Below are positions 1 to 7,693 of a stretch of 37,509 bases of DNA, in pieces. Under the pieces are notes generated by a model. It did no database searches, had not been told where the DNA came from, and was given only the letters and a program-made list of their open reading frames with translations. The stretch is from JAAZKO01 sp964432115 (GTDB lineage Bacteria > Patescibacteriota > Microgenomatia > UBA1400 > PJMF01). The first letter of the stretch is position 1; each line of letters opens with the position of its first letter. The DNA is taken from contig CAYSMC010000017.1 in NCBI GenBank assembly GCA_964432115.1, positions 1-37,509 on the forward strand, written 5' to 3'. The translations under genes were made by a program, and so were the position numbers.

Positions 1-164
1 CTAAGAAAAATTAATAAGCAAGACATTAATACCATCAACAATCTGCCATCAATAAATTTAGGTAAATTAATCAAAAAAATTTCAAAAATTAATATTAAAA
101 AAACAAACATAATAAAAACTAAAGGCACAAGGTTCTTTTTAAAATTTATAAAAATATCGTTCAT
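1..164 (-). CDS. Partial membrane protein of the glycan cluster (N-terminal part only)
   Basis: Reading leftward from an ATG at 164, an open frame runs off the window edge without a stop. The 54 visible residues begin MNDIFINFKKNLVP and contain two strongly hydrophobic stretches (about residues 13-32 and 43-54), so this is a membrane protein. Its ATG overlaps the TGA stop of the flippase gene in an ATGA arrangement (161-164), a sign of translational coupling and of one operon. By position it could be an O-antigen polymerase/ligase-type protein or a membrane glycosyltransferase, but the visible part is too short to tell and no function is claimed. Confidence 0.6.
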   Translation of the reverse strand, partial: MNDIFINFKKNLVPLVFIMFVFLILIFEIFLINLPKFIDGRLLMVLMSCLLIFL

Positions 165-1660
165 AAATTGTTCCTAATGGTTTTTATTTCTCTCGCCAGT
201 CGCTTACCTGAAATTAAGTAAAAACTAAACAGATAAGTCAAAGCGCTAGCAATCAAACCTAAAAATAATTTACTTAAAGATTGAGTCCAAATTGACATAC
301 CCAACAAACCTGTGATCGTCATTGCTAAAGAAGCAAATAATTGGGTGTTAACATTGCGCCAAATATCAATTGCTACATATTTTTTGATCAAAATCACTGA
401 CAAAATTGAGGTAAAAGAAATCAACAGCGCTGCTAGTGCTACACCATTATAACCAAACAAGTAAATCAGAATCGGTGTTAATATCCAAGTTAGAATGGTC
501 CAAAATAACATTAGTTTCAGAGTTTGGTTAATTTTGCCAATCGCATTCAAGGCATTAAGCAATGGTGTAGAAATTGCCGCCCACAACACACTCAAAGTAA
601 ACATGATAAAACTTGGCACGGCTGGCTGCCATTTAGCATAACGGTCAAAAACCATAATTAGCGGTTGAATGAATAGACTCATACCAATAAGTACTGGGAA
701 AATAGCTAAACTAATAAAATAGATTGATTTTTCGATAGCTTTTTTCAAAACACTCGGGTGAGCCTGCAATCTCGAAAAAGTGGGAAAAGTAACCGACATA
801 ACGTTAGATACTGTTAAATTATATGGATACATAGACCAATTTTTTGACCATTGCAAATAACCGAATTGATCAAGTGGTAAATAAGCACCTAGCGCTAAAA
901 AATAGAGTTGATCTTTAATTCTAGCCAGAAAATCATTAAGTTGAAATTTCACCCCAAAGTTTAATAAACTTTTTAGTGATTTTTTATAAATTGCTAAATA
1001 AGAAATCCAAGGTTGAATGATTTGCATTACTAACACTCCAATTAAACTGCGAGCAATACTGGCATAGGCATAGGACAAAACTCCGTAACCTCTCCAGGCT
1101 AAAGCAATTAAAATGACGTGAAATACTAATTGTTCAAAAATTTGGGGCAAAATTAGTTTATTAAATTCGAGTTTACGAGTCAAAATAATTGAAGGAATAG
1201 TTTTTAACGTTGCCAGTGGAAATGAAATAGCTAAAGCTAATAACAACCAATTGCCATCTCTACCAATTTTTTGTTCAAACAAGCCAAAATAAATCATTAA
1301 AAGAACCAAAAAACAAATAAACCATGAAAGTATTTGTTGAATAGTAAAAGCTGTCTGATAATCTTCTTGAGTAGGTTCTGTTTTTTTTTGAATTAAAGAA
1401 GAAGCTAAACCTATGTCAGAAAAAAAGATTAGGAGGGCAATAATTTGAGTAACAATGCCATAAATACCAAAGTCCTCTGGACCTAAGAAAACACTTAAGA
1501 TTAAAGCGGATAACAAACCGATAGCTTGCAATAAAATAGTACGAATAAAAAAAGAAATCACTCCTGTTAGTGATTTCTTTTTAATTTCTTTTAAATCAGT
1601 CTCAGCAGCCAACACTTCATCAAAGTGCTCCACAGCTTCTGTTGCTTCAGTCATTACCAT
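161..1660 (-). CDS. Wzx-type polysaccharide flippase (MOP/MATE superfamily)
   Basis: A 499-residue integral membrane protein with about 12-14 hydrophobic segments, of the length usual for Wzx/RfbX exporters, which flip undecaprenyl-linked oligosaccharides across the cytoplasmic membrane. The N-terminal core contains the family-like stretch FLGPEDFGIYGIV and an early positively charged cytoplasmic tail. Two starts are possible: ATG at 1660 or ATG at 1654; an AAGGA sits about 8 bases before the second, which is therefore slightly better. It is divergent from the LCP gene with about 90 bases between the likely starts, and is coupled to a further membrane protein through a 4-base overlap. This places flipping and wall attachment of the glycan under one divergent control region. 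Substrate cannot be read from sequence. Confidence 0.88.
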   Translation of the reverse strand: MVMTEATEAVEHFDEVLAAETDLKEIKKKSLTGVISFFIRTILLQAIGLLSALILSVFLGPEDFGIYGIVTQIIALLIFFSDIGLASSLIQKKTEPTQEDYQTAFTIQQILSWFICFLVLLMIYFGLFEQKIGRDGNWLLLALAISFPLATLKTIPSIILTRKLEFNKLILPQIFEQLVFHVILIALAWRGYGVLSYAYASIARSLIGVLVMQIIQPWISYLAIYKKSLKSLLNFGVKFQLNDFLARIKDQLYFLALGAYLPLDQFGYLQWSKNWSMYPYNLTVSNVMSVTFPTFSRLQAHPSVLKKAIEKSIYFISLAIFPVLIGMSLFIQPLIMVFDRYAKWQPAVPSFIMFTLSVLWAAISTPLLNALNAIGKINQTLKLMLFWTILTWILTPILIYLFGYNGVALAALLISFTSILSVILIKKYVAIDIWRNVNTQLFASLAMTITGLLGMSIWTQSLSKLFLGLIASALTYLFSFYLISGKRLAREIKTIRNNL

Positions 1661-1672
1661 AGTCCTTATTTT

Positions 1673-1691
1673 AAAGCTTTTCTCAAGCTTT
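1673..1691. repeat. Inverted repeat in the divergent control region
   Basis: AAAGCTT, five bases, AAGCTTT form a perfect 7-bp inverted repeat between the flippase and LCP genes. Its right arm touches the likely -35 box of the LCP promoter, and it would lie in the 5' leader of the flippase transcript. It could be an operator or a small leader hairpin; no regulator is identified. Confidence 0.5.
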
Positions 1692-1717
1692 GAAAATGAG
1701 CTCTTTTAAAGTATACT
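1690..1717 (+). promoter_or_regulatory. Sigma70-type promoter of the LCP/rhamnose operon, with a symmetric -10
   Basis: TTGAAA (1690-1695), a 16-base spacer and TATACT (1712-1717) make a good housekeeping promoter; transcription would start near 1724. The -10 lies in a perfect 12-bp palindrome, AAAGTATACTTT (1708-1719), so a TATACT is also presented to the other strand (1710-1715) and could serve the divergent flippase gene, although the -35 on that side (about 1733-1738) is weak. Because the promoter covers the TTG at 1690 and the ATG at 1696, those upstream starts of the LCP frame are unlikely. Confidence 0.55.
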
Positions 1718-1749
1718 TTGAAGGAGAAATTCTTTTAAAGATTAAATTT

Positions 1750-2910
1750 ATGAAAAAAGATCAATCACCCAAAAAAGAAGATATTACTCTGAGCATTGAA
1801 TATCAAAAACCAAAATTGTTCTGGAGAATAATCTTAGCTTTATTTTTGTTTTTTATAATCAGTGTCGTAATTACTAGCTTTATTGCTTATCGAAAAATAA
1901 AAAAATATAGAGATCAATTCTTGCAAGGAGCGGTCATTAGTGTAGAAGATTTTGAACAAACTATTAAAACAGTCGCTGATGATTTTACTGCTCTATCAGA
2001 AAATCCCCAACAAGTTGTTCAAGAAAAAAATCTGTTAATTTTGGGTGCAGATCAAGTCGAGGGCAGAAATGGAGGAGCCTTATTAACCGATACCATTTTA
2101 CTTTTACAACTAAATTTAGTTGATAATCAAGTTAAATCAGTGGCTCTACCTCGAGACCTCTATCATCCTGATTATCAAACAAAAATTAATGCTCTTTATT
2201 ATTATGGTTTAGAAAAAGACCCCGAACATCCCTTAACCTTCCCCACTCAGGCAATTAGTGAATTAGTTGGCATTAATATTGATCATACTTTATTGATTGA
2301 GATTGGCGCTTTGGAAAACTTAATTGACCTAGTTGGCGGAATAACAATCGAGATTGAAGAGGGATTTACCGATCCTCTGTTTCCCAAAAAAGGAGTTGAT
2401 GTTTCAATAGAAACTGATCCCGCCATCCTTTATGAAACTGTTATTTTTAAAGAAGGACAAGAAATAATGAACGGTAATCGTGCCTTACAATATATGAGAA
2501 GTCGTAATAGTGGCGATGATCAGGGCACCGACTTAGCTCGAGGTCAAAGACAACAGACAGTACTCAAGGCTCTTTTGGAACAAATTTTTACCCCAGAATT
2601 TCTAATTAGAGAACCAAAAAAAGTGGGCCAACTTTATCGCTTCTATTTAGATCATTTTGACCAATCTCTCTCAGTTAATGAATTAGCCAAAATAATGATT
2701 AGTTGGTTAATCATTCATCGCTCTGATACTGAGGTCTTTGCTCCTCAATTTATTATACATAACATTTCCGTTTATCCAGAGGACAATCAAGGGTTGATTA
2801 TTCACCCTCCACTCTGGCAAACTCAACAGCAATGGATCTATCAAATCCGTGACCTCAATGTTTTTCGAGAAACTCTTCAAAAATTTTTTATAAAAAATGA
2901 GTTAAACTAA
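1750..2910 (+). CDS. LytR-CpsA-Psr (LCP) family glycan phosphotransferase
   Basis: LCP enzymes transfer lipid-linked glycans (teichoic acid, capsule, arabinogalactan) to peptidoglycan on the outer face of the membrane. Starting at ATG 1750 the protein has 386 residues: a short cytoplasmic tail, one membrane anchor (about 25-46) and an extracellular LCP domain (about 95-280). Family hallmarks seen are TDTILLLQL near 113, the LPRDLY segment near 133, the GALENLIDLVGGI segment, and the arginine-rich LQYMRSRN...DLARGQRQQ block near 247-269 that binds the pyrophosphate. The frame is open upstream to TTG 1690, but a promoter overlies that part, so 1750 is preferred; AAGGAG at 1721-1726 is too far away to be a normal ribosome site. 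First gene of a tight rightward operon. Confidence 0.9.
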   Translation: MKKDQSPKKEDITLSIEYQKPKLFWRIILALFLFFIISVVITSFIAYRKIKKYRDQFLQGAVISVEDFEQTIKTVADDFTALSENPQQVVQEKNLLILGADQVEGRNGGALLTDTILLLQLNLVDNQVKSVALPRDLYHPDYQTKINALYYYGLEKDPEHPLTFPTQAISELVGINIDHTLLIEIGALENLIDLVGGITIEIEEGFTDPLFPKKGVDVSIETDPAILYETVIFKEGQEIMNGNRALQYMRSRNSGDDQGTDLARGQRQQTVLKALLEQIFTPEFLIREPKKVGQLYRFYLDHFDQSLSVNELAKIMISWLIIHRSDTEVFAPQFIIHNISVYPEDNQGLIIHPPLWQTQQQWIYQIRDLNVFRETLQKFFIKNELN

Positions 2911-2915
2911 TAATA

Positions 2916-3143
2916 ATGTTAAAACAAAAAAACTTTAATCGAATTATTTTTATCTTACTGATTTTTTTGGCTTTGGCGCTTGGTTATTTTCAATCAAGTT
3001 TGGAAACTCAAGAACGCAAATATAAATATCTTGAAGATCGTTATGTAAGATTAGAAATGATGATCGGAGCTACTGAAAGCGCTCAATTAATTGAAGATTC
3101 TTATCAAATAATCGACAATCAAGGTCGATTGATTGAGGACTAA
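2916..3143 (+). CDS. Small single-pass membrane protein, unknown
   Basis: A 75-residue protein that I do not recognise. It has a basic start (MLKQKNFNR), one hydrophobic segment (about 9-25) and then a charged, probably helical tail rich in Glu, Arg and Lys (about 30-60) that could form a coiled coil on the outside. It sits five bases after the LCP gene and two before the rfbC-like gene, so it is co-transcribed with them. Its spacing, composition and codon use match its neighbours, which argues it is real. A role as an accessory subunit of glycan attachment is only a guess from position. Confidence 0.6.
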   Translation: MLKQKNFNRIIFILLIFLALALGYFQSSLETQERKYKYLEDRYVRLEMMIGATESAQLIEDSYQIIDNQGRLIED

Positions 3144-3145
3144 TT

Positions 3146-3754
3146 ATGCCAGAAATCGCTTATTATCGGCCAGATAAAAAACTAGCAATTGCTAAAAATA
3201 TCTATCGCACTCCAATTAAAGATTTATTTTATTTAAAATATCCAAAATTTATTGATGAAAGGGGTTATTTTTCACAAGTATTGGAACCGACGAGAATCTG
3301 TCAACAAATTAATGCTAATTTTCAAATCAAGCAAGTTAATTTATCTGTCTCAAAAACTAAGGTGCTGAGAGGCATACATGCTGAAAATTGGAATAAATTA
3401 ATCACCGTTCTTAATGGTCGAGCTCAATTAGTGGTGGCTGATATTAGAAAAGACTCAGTTACATATAAAAAATTAGTTTATTTTGACTTTAATGCAGATT
3501 CAAAGAGTCAATGGGGTGAATCTTTATACATCGGCGCAAAATTGGGCAATTCTATTTGTGCTATACAAGGTCCAGTCTATTATCTTTATGGAGTTGATCA
3601 ACTTTATCAAGATCGAAAAACTAGCGATGATCAGGCAATTTATCTATTTGATCCCGATCTTAATATTAATTGGCCATTTTCCCAAGAAGAAATGATCATT
3701 TCTCAGCGAGATTTAGATAGCATTAGTTTAAAAGAACTTGAAGAAAAGGATTAA
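3146..3754 (+). CDS. rfbC: dTDP-4-dehydrorhamnose 3,5-epimerase-like protein (RmlC family), divergent
   Basis: RmlC epimerises dTDP-4-keto-6-deoxyglucose at C3 and C5 on the way to dTDP-L-rhamnose. The 202-residue cupin fold is recognised from DERGYFSQV (37-45), LRGIH (74-78), the ADIRKDS strand and INWPFS...SQRD at the end. Compared with Salmonella RmlC, the base His (H78), Arg75, Lys84, the Tyr acid (Y148) and the Asp partner (D189) are kept, but the second active-site His of the usual PEGFAHGF loop is replaced by Asn135 in GAKLGNSI. It may therefore be a slower or altered-specificity epimerase. It lies directly before rfbB, one base from its start, supporting a role in a rhamnose or related deoxysugar route. 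Confidence 0.75.
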   Translation: MPEIAYYRPDKKLAIAKNIYRTPIKDLFYLKYPKFIDERGYFSQVLEPTRICQQINANFQIKQVNLSVSKTKVLRGIHAENWNKLITVLNGRAQLVVADIRKDSVTYKKLVYFDFNADSKSQWGESLYIGAKLGNSICAIQGPVYYLYGVDQLYQDRKTSDDQAIYLFDPDLNINWPFSQEEMIISQRDLDSISLKELEEKD

Positions 3755-3755
3755 A

Positions 3756-4778
3756 ATGGCAAACACTCTCCTCGTCACTGGTGGAGCTGGCTTTATTGGC
3801 TCTAACTTTATTCATTATTGGTTGAAACAACATCCAAATGATCAAATTGTTAATTTTGACGCATTAACTTATGCGGGTAATTTAAAAAATTTAAAAGCTA
3901 TTGAAAACTATAACAATTATCATTTCGTGCAAGGAAATATTTGTGATCGACAATTAGTAAATCAATTAATGACCGACATTGATATTGTCGTCCATTTTGC
4001 GGCTGAAACACACGTTGATCGTTCTATTTTAGATCCAACTTTATTTTTAGAAACTAATGTAATTGGTACCCAAGTGTTACTAGAAGCTGCACTTAAACAA
4101 AAAATTAAACGTTTTCATCACATCTCCACTGATGAAGTCTTTGGCGCTTTACCTTTAGATAGTAGCGAAAAATTTAATAAAAATACTGCCTACGACCCCC
4201 ATAGCCCCTATAGTGCTAGTAAAGCTGCTGCCGACCATTTAGTTAGAGCCTATGGTGACACTTATGGCTTACCCTTTACCATTAGCAACTGTTCAAATAA
4301 TTATGGTGAATATCAATTTCCTGAAAAAATAATTCCTTTAGCCATTACTAATTTAATTGATGGCCAAAAAGTACCAATTTATGGAGATGGCCTATATGTC
4401 AGAGATTGGCTTTACGTTCAAGATCACTGTCGAGGAATTGAGGCCGTTTTAAATCAAGGAAAAGTTGGTGAAAGCTATTTATTTGGTGGTCTTTATAAAG
4501 ATGTTAGTAACCTCGAATTGATAAAAATAATCATTAGACTGATGGGCAAAGACGAAAACGCCATTGAAATGGTTAAAGATCGACCGGGACACGATCGTCG
4601 TTATAGCGTTGATTTTTCTGCTAGTGAAAAAGATTTGGGCTGGCAACCAAGTGTTGATTTAGAAACTGGTTTACAAAAAACCATTGATTGGTATCAAAAT
4701 CATCAAGAGTGGTGGCGACTTTTAAAAGAAAAAAATCAAGAATATTTTAAACAACAATATGAAACAAATAATCAATAG
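3756..4778 (+). CDS. rfbB: dTDP-glucose 4,6-dehydratase
   Basis: Converts dTDP-glucose to dTDP-4-keto-6-deoxyglucose with tightly bound NAD. It is a 340-residue extended SDR protein: the Rossmann motif TGGAGFIGSNF is at 8-18, the catalytic Thr-Asp-Glu triad at T125-D126-E127 (STDEVFG), and the YxxxK pair at Y152/K156 (YSASK). The C-terminal half carries the usual RDWLYVQDHCRGI and RPGHDRRY segments. I chose ATG 3756 over an upstream TTG at 3738 because MANTLLVTGG matches the family start and an AAAAGGA precedes it. The upstream choice would run 17 bases into the rfbC-like gene. It overlaps rfbD by 20 bases. Confidence 0.96.
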   Translation: MANTLLVTGGAGFIGSNFIHYWLKQHPNDQIVNFDALTYAGNLKNLKAIENYNNYHFVQGNICDRQLVNQLMTDIDIVVHFAAETHVDRSILDPTLFLETNVIGTQVLLEAALKQKIKRFHHISTDEVFGALPLDSSEKFNKNTAYDPHSPYSASKAAADHLVRAYGDTYGLPFTISNCSNNYGEYQFPEKIIPLAITNLIDGQKVPIYGDGLYVRDWLYVQDHCRGIEAVLNQGKVGESYLFGGLYKDVSNLELIKIIIRLMGKDENAIEMVKDRPGHDRRYSVDFSASEKDLGWQPSVDLETGLQKTIDWYQNHQEWWRLLKEKNQEYFKQQYETNNQ

Positions 4779-5652
4779 ACAAACAATTTTAGGCACTGGT
4801 TTAAACGGTCTAGTCGGTTCAAAATTTGTCAGTAATTTTAGCGATCATTATCAATTTGATAATTTAGATTTACGAGATGAAAAACGTCCAATCGATATTA
4901 CTAAGCAAGAACAAGTAGAAAAAGTGATTGCTCAATCAGACGCTAATTTTTTAATTCATTTTGCCGCTTTTACCGATGTTAATGCTGCTTGGGCACAGAA
5001 TGGTAATAAAAAGGGCTTGTGCTATCAAGTTAATGTTGAGGGGACCAAAAATATTGCTCAAGCTTGTCAAAAATTTAATAAACATTTGATTCATATCTCA
5101 ACCGCTTATGTTTTTGACGGACAAAAAGATGGATTATATACAGAGCAAGATTCCCTATCGCCAATAGAGTGGTATGGCCAAACCAAAGCTTGGGCAGAGG
5201 AAATTGTACAAAACACCAATGGTTTGACTTGGACCATACTTCGTATTGACCAACCTTTTCGCTCTGATCCCTTTCCTAAATTAGATGTGGCTCATCGCTT
5301 AATTGAGGGTATGAAAGCTGGGAAAATTTATCCACAATTTAACGATCATTATTTTGGACCAACTTTTATTGATGATTTTGCTAGAGTTTTGGATGCAGTC
5401 ATTCGTCTAAAATTTACTGGTTTATTTCACGCTAGTAGTGGAGAACAGTGGACAGATTATGATTTTGCCACAACCATTGCTCAACAACTTAATATTAATT
5501 ATCAGGTTGAGGCCGGTAGTTTAGAAAAATATTTAGCAACTAGTCAACGTCCCTATCAAAAAAATACTGCCTTATCAGTCGAAAAATTAAAATCATTTTT
5601 AGATTTTGAATTAACTCCAATTAGTTTGGCAATTGCCAAAATCAAAACTTAA
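4759..5652 (+). CDS. rfbD: dTDP-4-dehydrorhamnose reductase family protein
   Basis: The last step to dTDP-L-rhamnose is the NADPH reduction of dTDP-4-keto-L-rhamnose. This 297-residue SDR protein has the nucleotide-binding GTGLNGLVGS near 12-21, the family segments HFAAFTDVNAAW (RmlD: AAYTAVDxAE) and STAYVFDGQKDGLYTE, and the YxxxK catalytic pair Y139/K143 (YGQTK). The glycine motif is GTGLNGLVG rather than the usual GxxGQLG, a small deviation. The gene overlaps rfbB by 20 bases and ends 16 bases from the convergent trmD. The nucleotide-sugar synthase rfbA is missing from the cluster and must lie elsewhere if the pathway is complete. Confidence 0.82.
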   Translation: MKQIINRQTILGTGLNGLVGSKFVSNFSDHYQFDNLDLRDEKRPIDITKQEQVEKVIAQSDANFLIHFAAFTDVNAAWAQNGNKKGLCYQVNVEGTKNIAQACQKFNKHLIHISTAYVFDGQKDGLYTEQDSLSPIEWYGQTKAWAEEIVQNTNGLTWTILRIDQPFRSDPFPKLDVAHRLIEGMKAGKIYPQFNDHYFGPTFIDDFARVLDAVIRLKFTGLFHASSGEQWTDYDFATTIAQQLNINYQVEAGSLEKYLATSQRPYQKNTALSVEKLKSFLDFELTPISLAIAKIKT

Positions 5653-5668
5653 TTTAGCAAATAAATCA

Positions 5669-6328
5669 CTACTCTGCAGTTAATTTTCTCGATTGGTTTT
5701 TATAAACCTCAATTTTTTGGGGATTTCCAGATAATAAAACTTGAGGCACAGACCAATTTTTATACTTAGCTGGACGAGTGTACTGTCTGGGACCAGCTAG
5801 TCCACTTTCAGCGTGTGATTCGTCTAGGATACTCTTGGCATTACCCAACGCTCCAGGAAGCAGTCGAGTCACAGCATCACCCATCACTACAGCAGCGGGT
5901 TCACCACCAGTTAAAACGTAGTTACCAATCCGCACTTCCTCATCAACTAAATATTTGGCCACTCGCTCATCTACTCCTTCATAATGCCCACATATGATCG
6001 TTAATTCTTTTAATTTACTCCACTGCTGGGCAGTTTTTTGGGAAAAAAGTTTACCCTTAGCCGAAGTTAAAATAATTTTTTTATCTTTACTGCCCTTTTT
6101 TTGTTTAAGACTGTGTAGAGCTAAATCGATGGGCTCAATCATTATCACCATGCCTGGACCACCACCAAAGGGTCGGTCATCAGTCGTTTGATGTTTATCC
6201 TTTGCGAAATCTCGTAAATTAATTACCCGATAATTAACCAATTGCTTGTCTTTTGTTCTTTTCAAAATCGACAAATTCAAAATATTGGCAAAATATTCAG
6301 GAAAAATAGTTAAAAAATTAATCTGCAT
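5669..6328 (-). CDS. trmD: tRNA (guanine-37 N1)-methyltransferase TrmD
   Basis: TrmD methylates G37 next to the anticodon in tRNAs that read CNN codons and prevents +1 frameshifts. The SPOUT knot is clear: FLTIFPEYF at the start, DRPFGGGPGM (51-60), GHYEGVDERV (114-123) and IGNYVLTGGEPAAVVMGDAV (134-153) with Arg155. At 219 residues it is shorter than the E. coli protein (255) and ends soon after the linker. The linker reads GLAGPRQYTRP (176-186), where E. coli has an Asp thought to act as base, and the following SGNH..W segment is SGNPQKIEVY. The assignment is firm, the catalytic detail is not. The gene stands alone here instead of beside rpsP/rimM/rplS, and reads against the glycan genes on both sides. 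Confidence 0.93.
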   Translation of the reverse strand: MQINFLTIFPEYFANILNLSILKRTKDKQLVNYRVINLRDFAKDKHQTTDDRPFGGGPGMVIMIEPIDLALHSLKQKKGSKDKKIILTSAKGKLFSQKTAQQWSKLKELTIICGHYEGVDERVAKYLVDEEVRIGNYVLTGGEPAAVVMGDAVTRLLPGALGNAKSILDESHAESGLAGPRQYTRPAKYKNWSVPQVLLSGNPQKIEVYKNQSRKLTAE

Positions 6329-6364
6329 CTGTTTCTCTCACTGGCGTTATATTATGCTAGTCAT

Positions 6365-6370
6365 TATAAT
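6365..6370 (+). promoter_or_regulatory. Probable -10 box of the ugd-led operon
   Basis: A perfect TATAAT lies 33 bases before the ugd start in the 75-base divergent gap between trmD and ugd. A -35 at the right distance (6342-6347, TGGCGT) is poor. The gap also offers TATAAC/TAATAT to the trmD strand. This is the only space from which the long ugd to GT-C gene run can be started, which supports a promoter here. Confidence 0.4.
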
Positions 6371-6403
6371 ACAAATGTAAAAATACTAGGTATTTGAGAA
6401 ATT

Positions 6404-7693
6404 ATGACAATTACTATTATTGGCACCGGTTTCGTAGGGGTAGTTTCTGCAGCAGTTTATGCTTCACTCGGCAATCAAGTCATTGGTTTGGATATTGATC
6501 AAGATAAAATTGATAAGTTAAAAAAAGGACAAGTCCCATTTTTCGAACCAGATTTAGAAGAATTGTTAATTGAGCAACAAAAAGCAAAGCGATTAACTTT
6601 TACCACTTCTTATCAGAAAGCAATTAGTCAAAGTGAAATAATTATTATTGCCGTTGGTACGCCTTCTGCTCCAGATGAAACCGCTGATTTACGCTATGTT
6701 ATGAAAAGTGCAGAAAGTTTGGCTCCATTTTTACAAAAAAATGCAATTGTGGCTATTAAATCAACTGTCCCGCCCGGCACTTTAGAAAAATTAATCAAAA
6801 AAATTCAAGAATACACTAAAGTAAAATTTTACGGTGCTTCATTACCAGAATTTCTTAGAGAAGGCAGTGCTGTTCACGACACCCTTCATCCCGATCGCAT
6901 TGTGATTGGTGCAGCAGATGATTTTGTTTTTAATAAATTAGATCAACTGCACAAAGCTTTTAATGCCCCAATTGTTCATTGTGGTGTTGCTTCTGCCCAA
7001 ATGGCTAAATACACCGCCAATACCTACTTGGCAACTCGAATTACTTTTATTAATGAAATTGCCAACCTGTGTCAAAAAAATGGCGCAGACATTGAAGAAG
7101 TGATTAATATCATCGGTCTTGATCAAAGAATTGGCCAACATTACTGGTACCCAGGTTTGGGCTATGGTGGCTCTTGTTTTCCTAAAGATGTTAAAGAACT
7201 AGCTGCTTATTCAAGAACCGTTGGTGAAGAGGGCAATTTAATGAACAAGATTAATGAAATTAACAAACAACGCATTTTTGATTTGTTAGTCGATTTTGAA
7301 CAAAAAATTAATGGTTTTGCTGATAAAAAAATAGCGGTCTTAGGTTTGTCTTTTAAACCCAATACTGATGATATGCGCGAAGCTCCTAGCACCAAGGTAA
7401 TTCCCTATTTAATTAGTAGAGGTGCTCAAGTTAGAAGTTACGATCCAATGGCTAATTATGAAACCTTTACTAGTGAACAATACCAAAACCACCAACAAGT
7501 AAATAGTCTTAAGCAAGCTATCAAAGAAGTTGATGCTATTTTTTTATTAGTAGAATGGCCAGAAATTATTAATTTCCCCTATGCCAAATTTAAAGCAGAC
7601 AAACTACAGACTATTTTTGATTGTCGAAATCAACTTAATCCTGATGAAATTAAACAAGCTGGTTATCAATACCTGGGCATTGGAAGGTCTTAA
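6404..7693 (+). CDS. ugd: UDP-glucose 6-dehydrogenase
   Basis: Oxidises UDP-glucose twice with NAD to UDP-glucuronate, a precursor of acidic surface glycans. The 429-residue protein has all three domains of the UDPGDH/MDH family: NAD-binding GTGFVGVVSAAVYASLG (7-23), VGTPSAP, KSTVPPGT, SLPEFLREGSAVHDTLHPDR, and the active-site GYGGSCFPKDV with the nucleophile at Cys258, followed by the UDP-binding domain with LGLSFKPNTDDMREAPS. No key residue is missing. GDP-mannose dehydrogenase is a related alternative, but the LREG...HPDR and GGSCFPKD wording fits UDP-glucose enzymes. Its stop is immediately followed by the ATG of the next gene. Confidence 0.94.
   Translation: MTITIIGTGFVGVVSAAVYASLGNQVIGLDIDQDKIDKLKKGQVPFFEPDLEELLIEQQKAKRLTFTTSYQKAISQSEIIIIAVGTPSAPDETADLRYVMKSAESLAPFLQKNAIVAIKSTVPPGTLEKLIKKIQEYTKVKFYGASLPEFLREGSAVHDTLHPDRIVIGAADDFVFNKLDQLHKAFNAPIVHCGVASAQMAKYTANTYLATRITFINEIANLCQKNGADIEEVINIIGLDQRIGQHYWYPGLGYGGSCFPKDVKELAAYSRTVGEEGNLMNKINEINKQRIFDLLVDFEQKINGFADKKIAVLGLSFKPNTDDMREAPSTKVIPYLISRGAQVRSYDPMANYETFTSEQYQNHQQVNSLKQAIKEVDAIFLLVEWPEIINFPYAKFKADKLQTIFDCRNQLNPDEIKQAGYQYLGIGRS

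Noticed and set aside
1690..1749. Longer N-terminus of the LCP protein from TTG 1690 or ATG 1696
   Set aside because: The -35 and -10 boxes of a good promoter lie inside this stretch, so these codons would precede the transcript start; the extra residues are not like any LCP N-terminus.
5815..6191. Two open frames on the plus strand opposite trmD
   Set aside because: They are antisense to a strongly conserved gene, have no ribosome site, and their translations look like no protein family.
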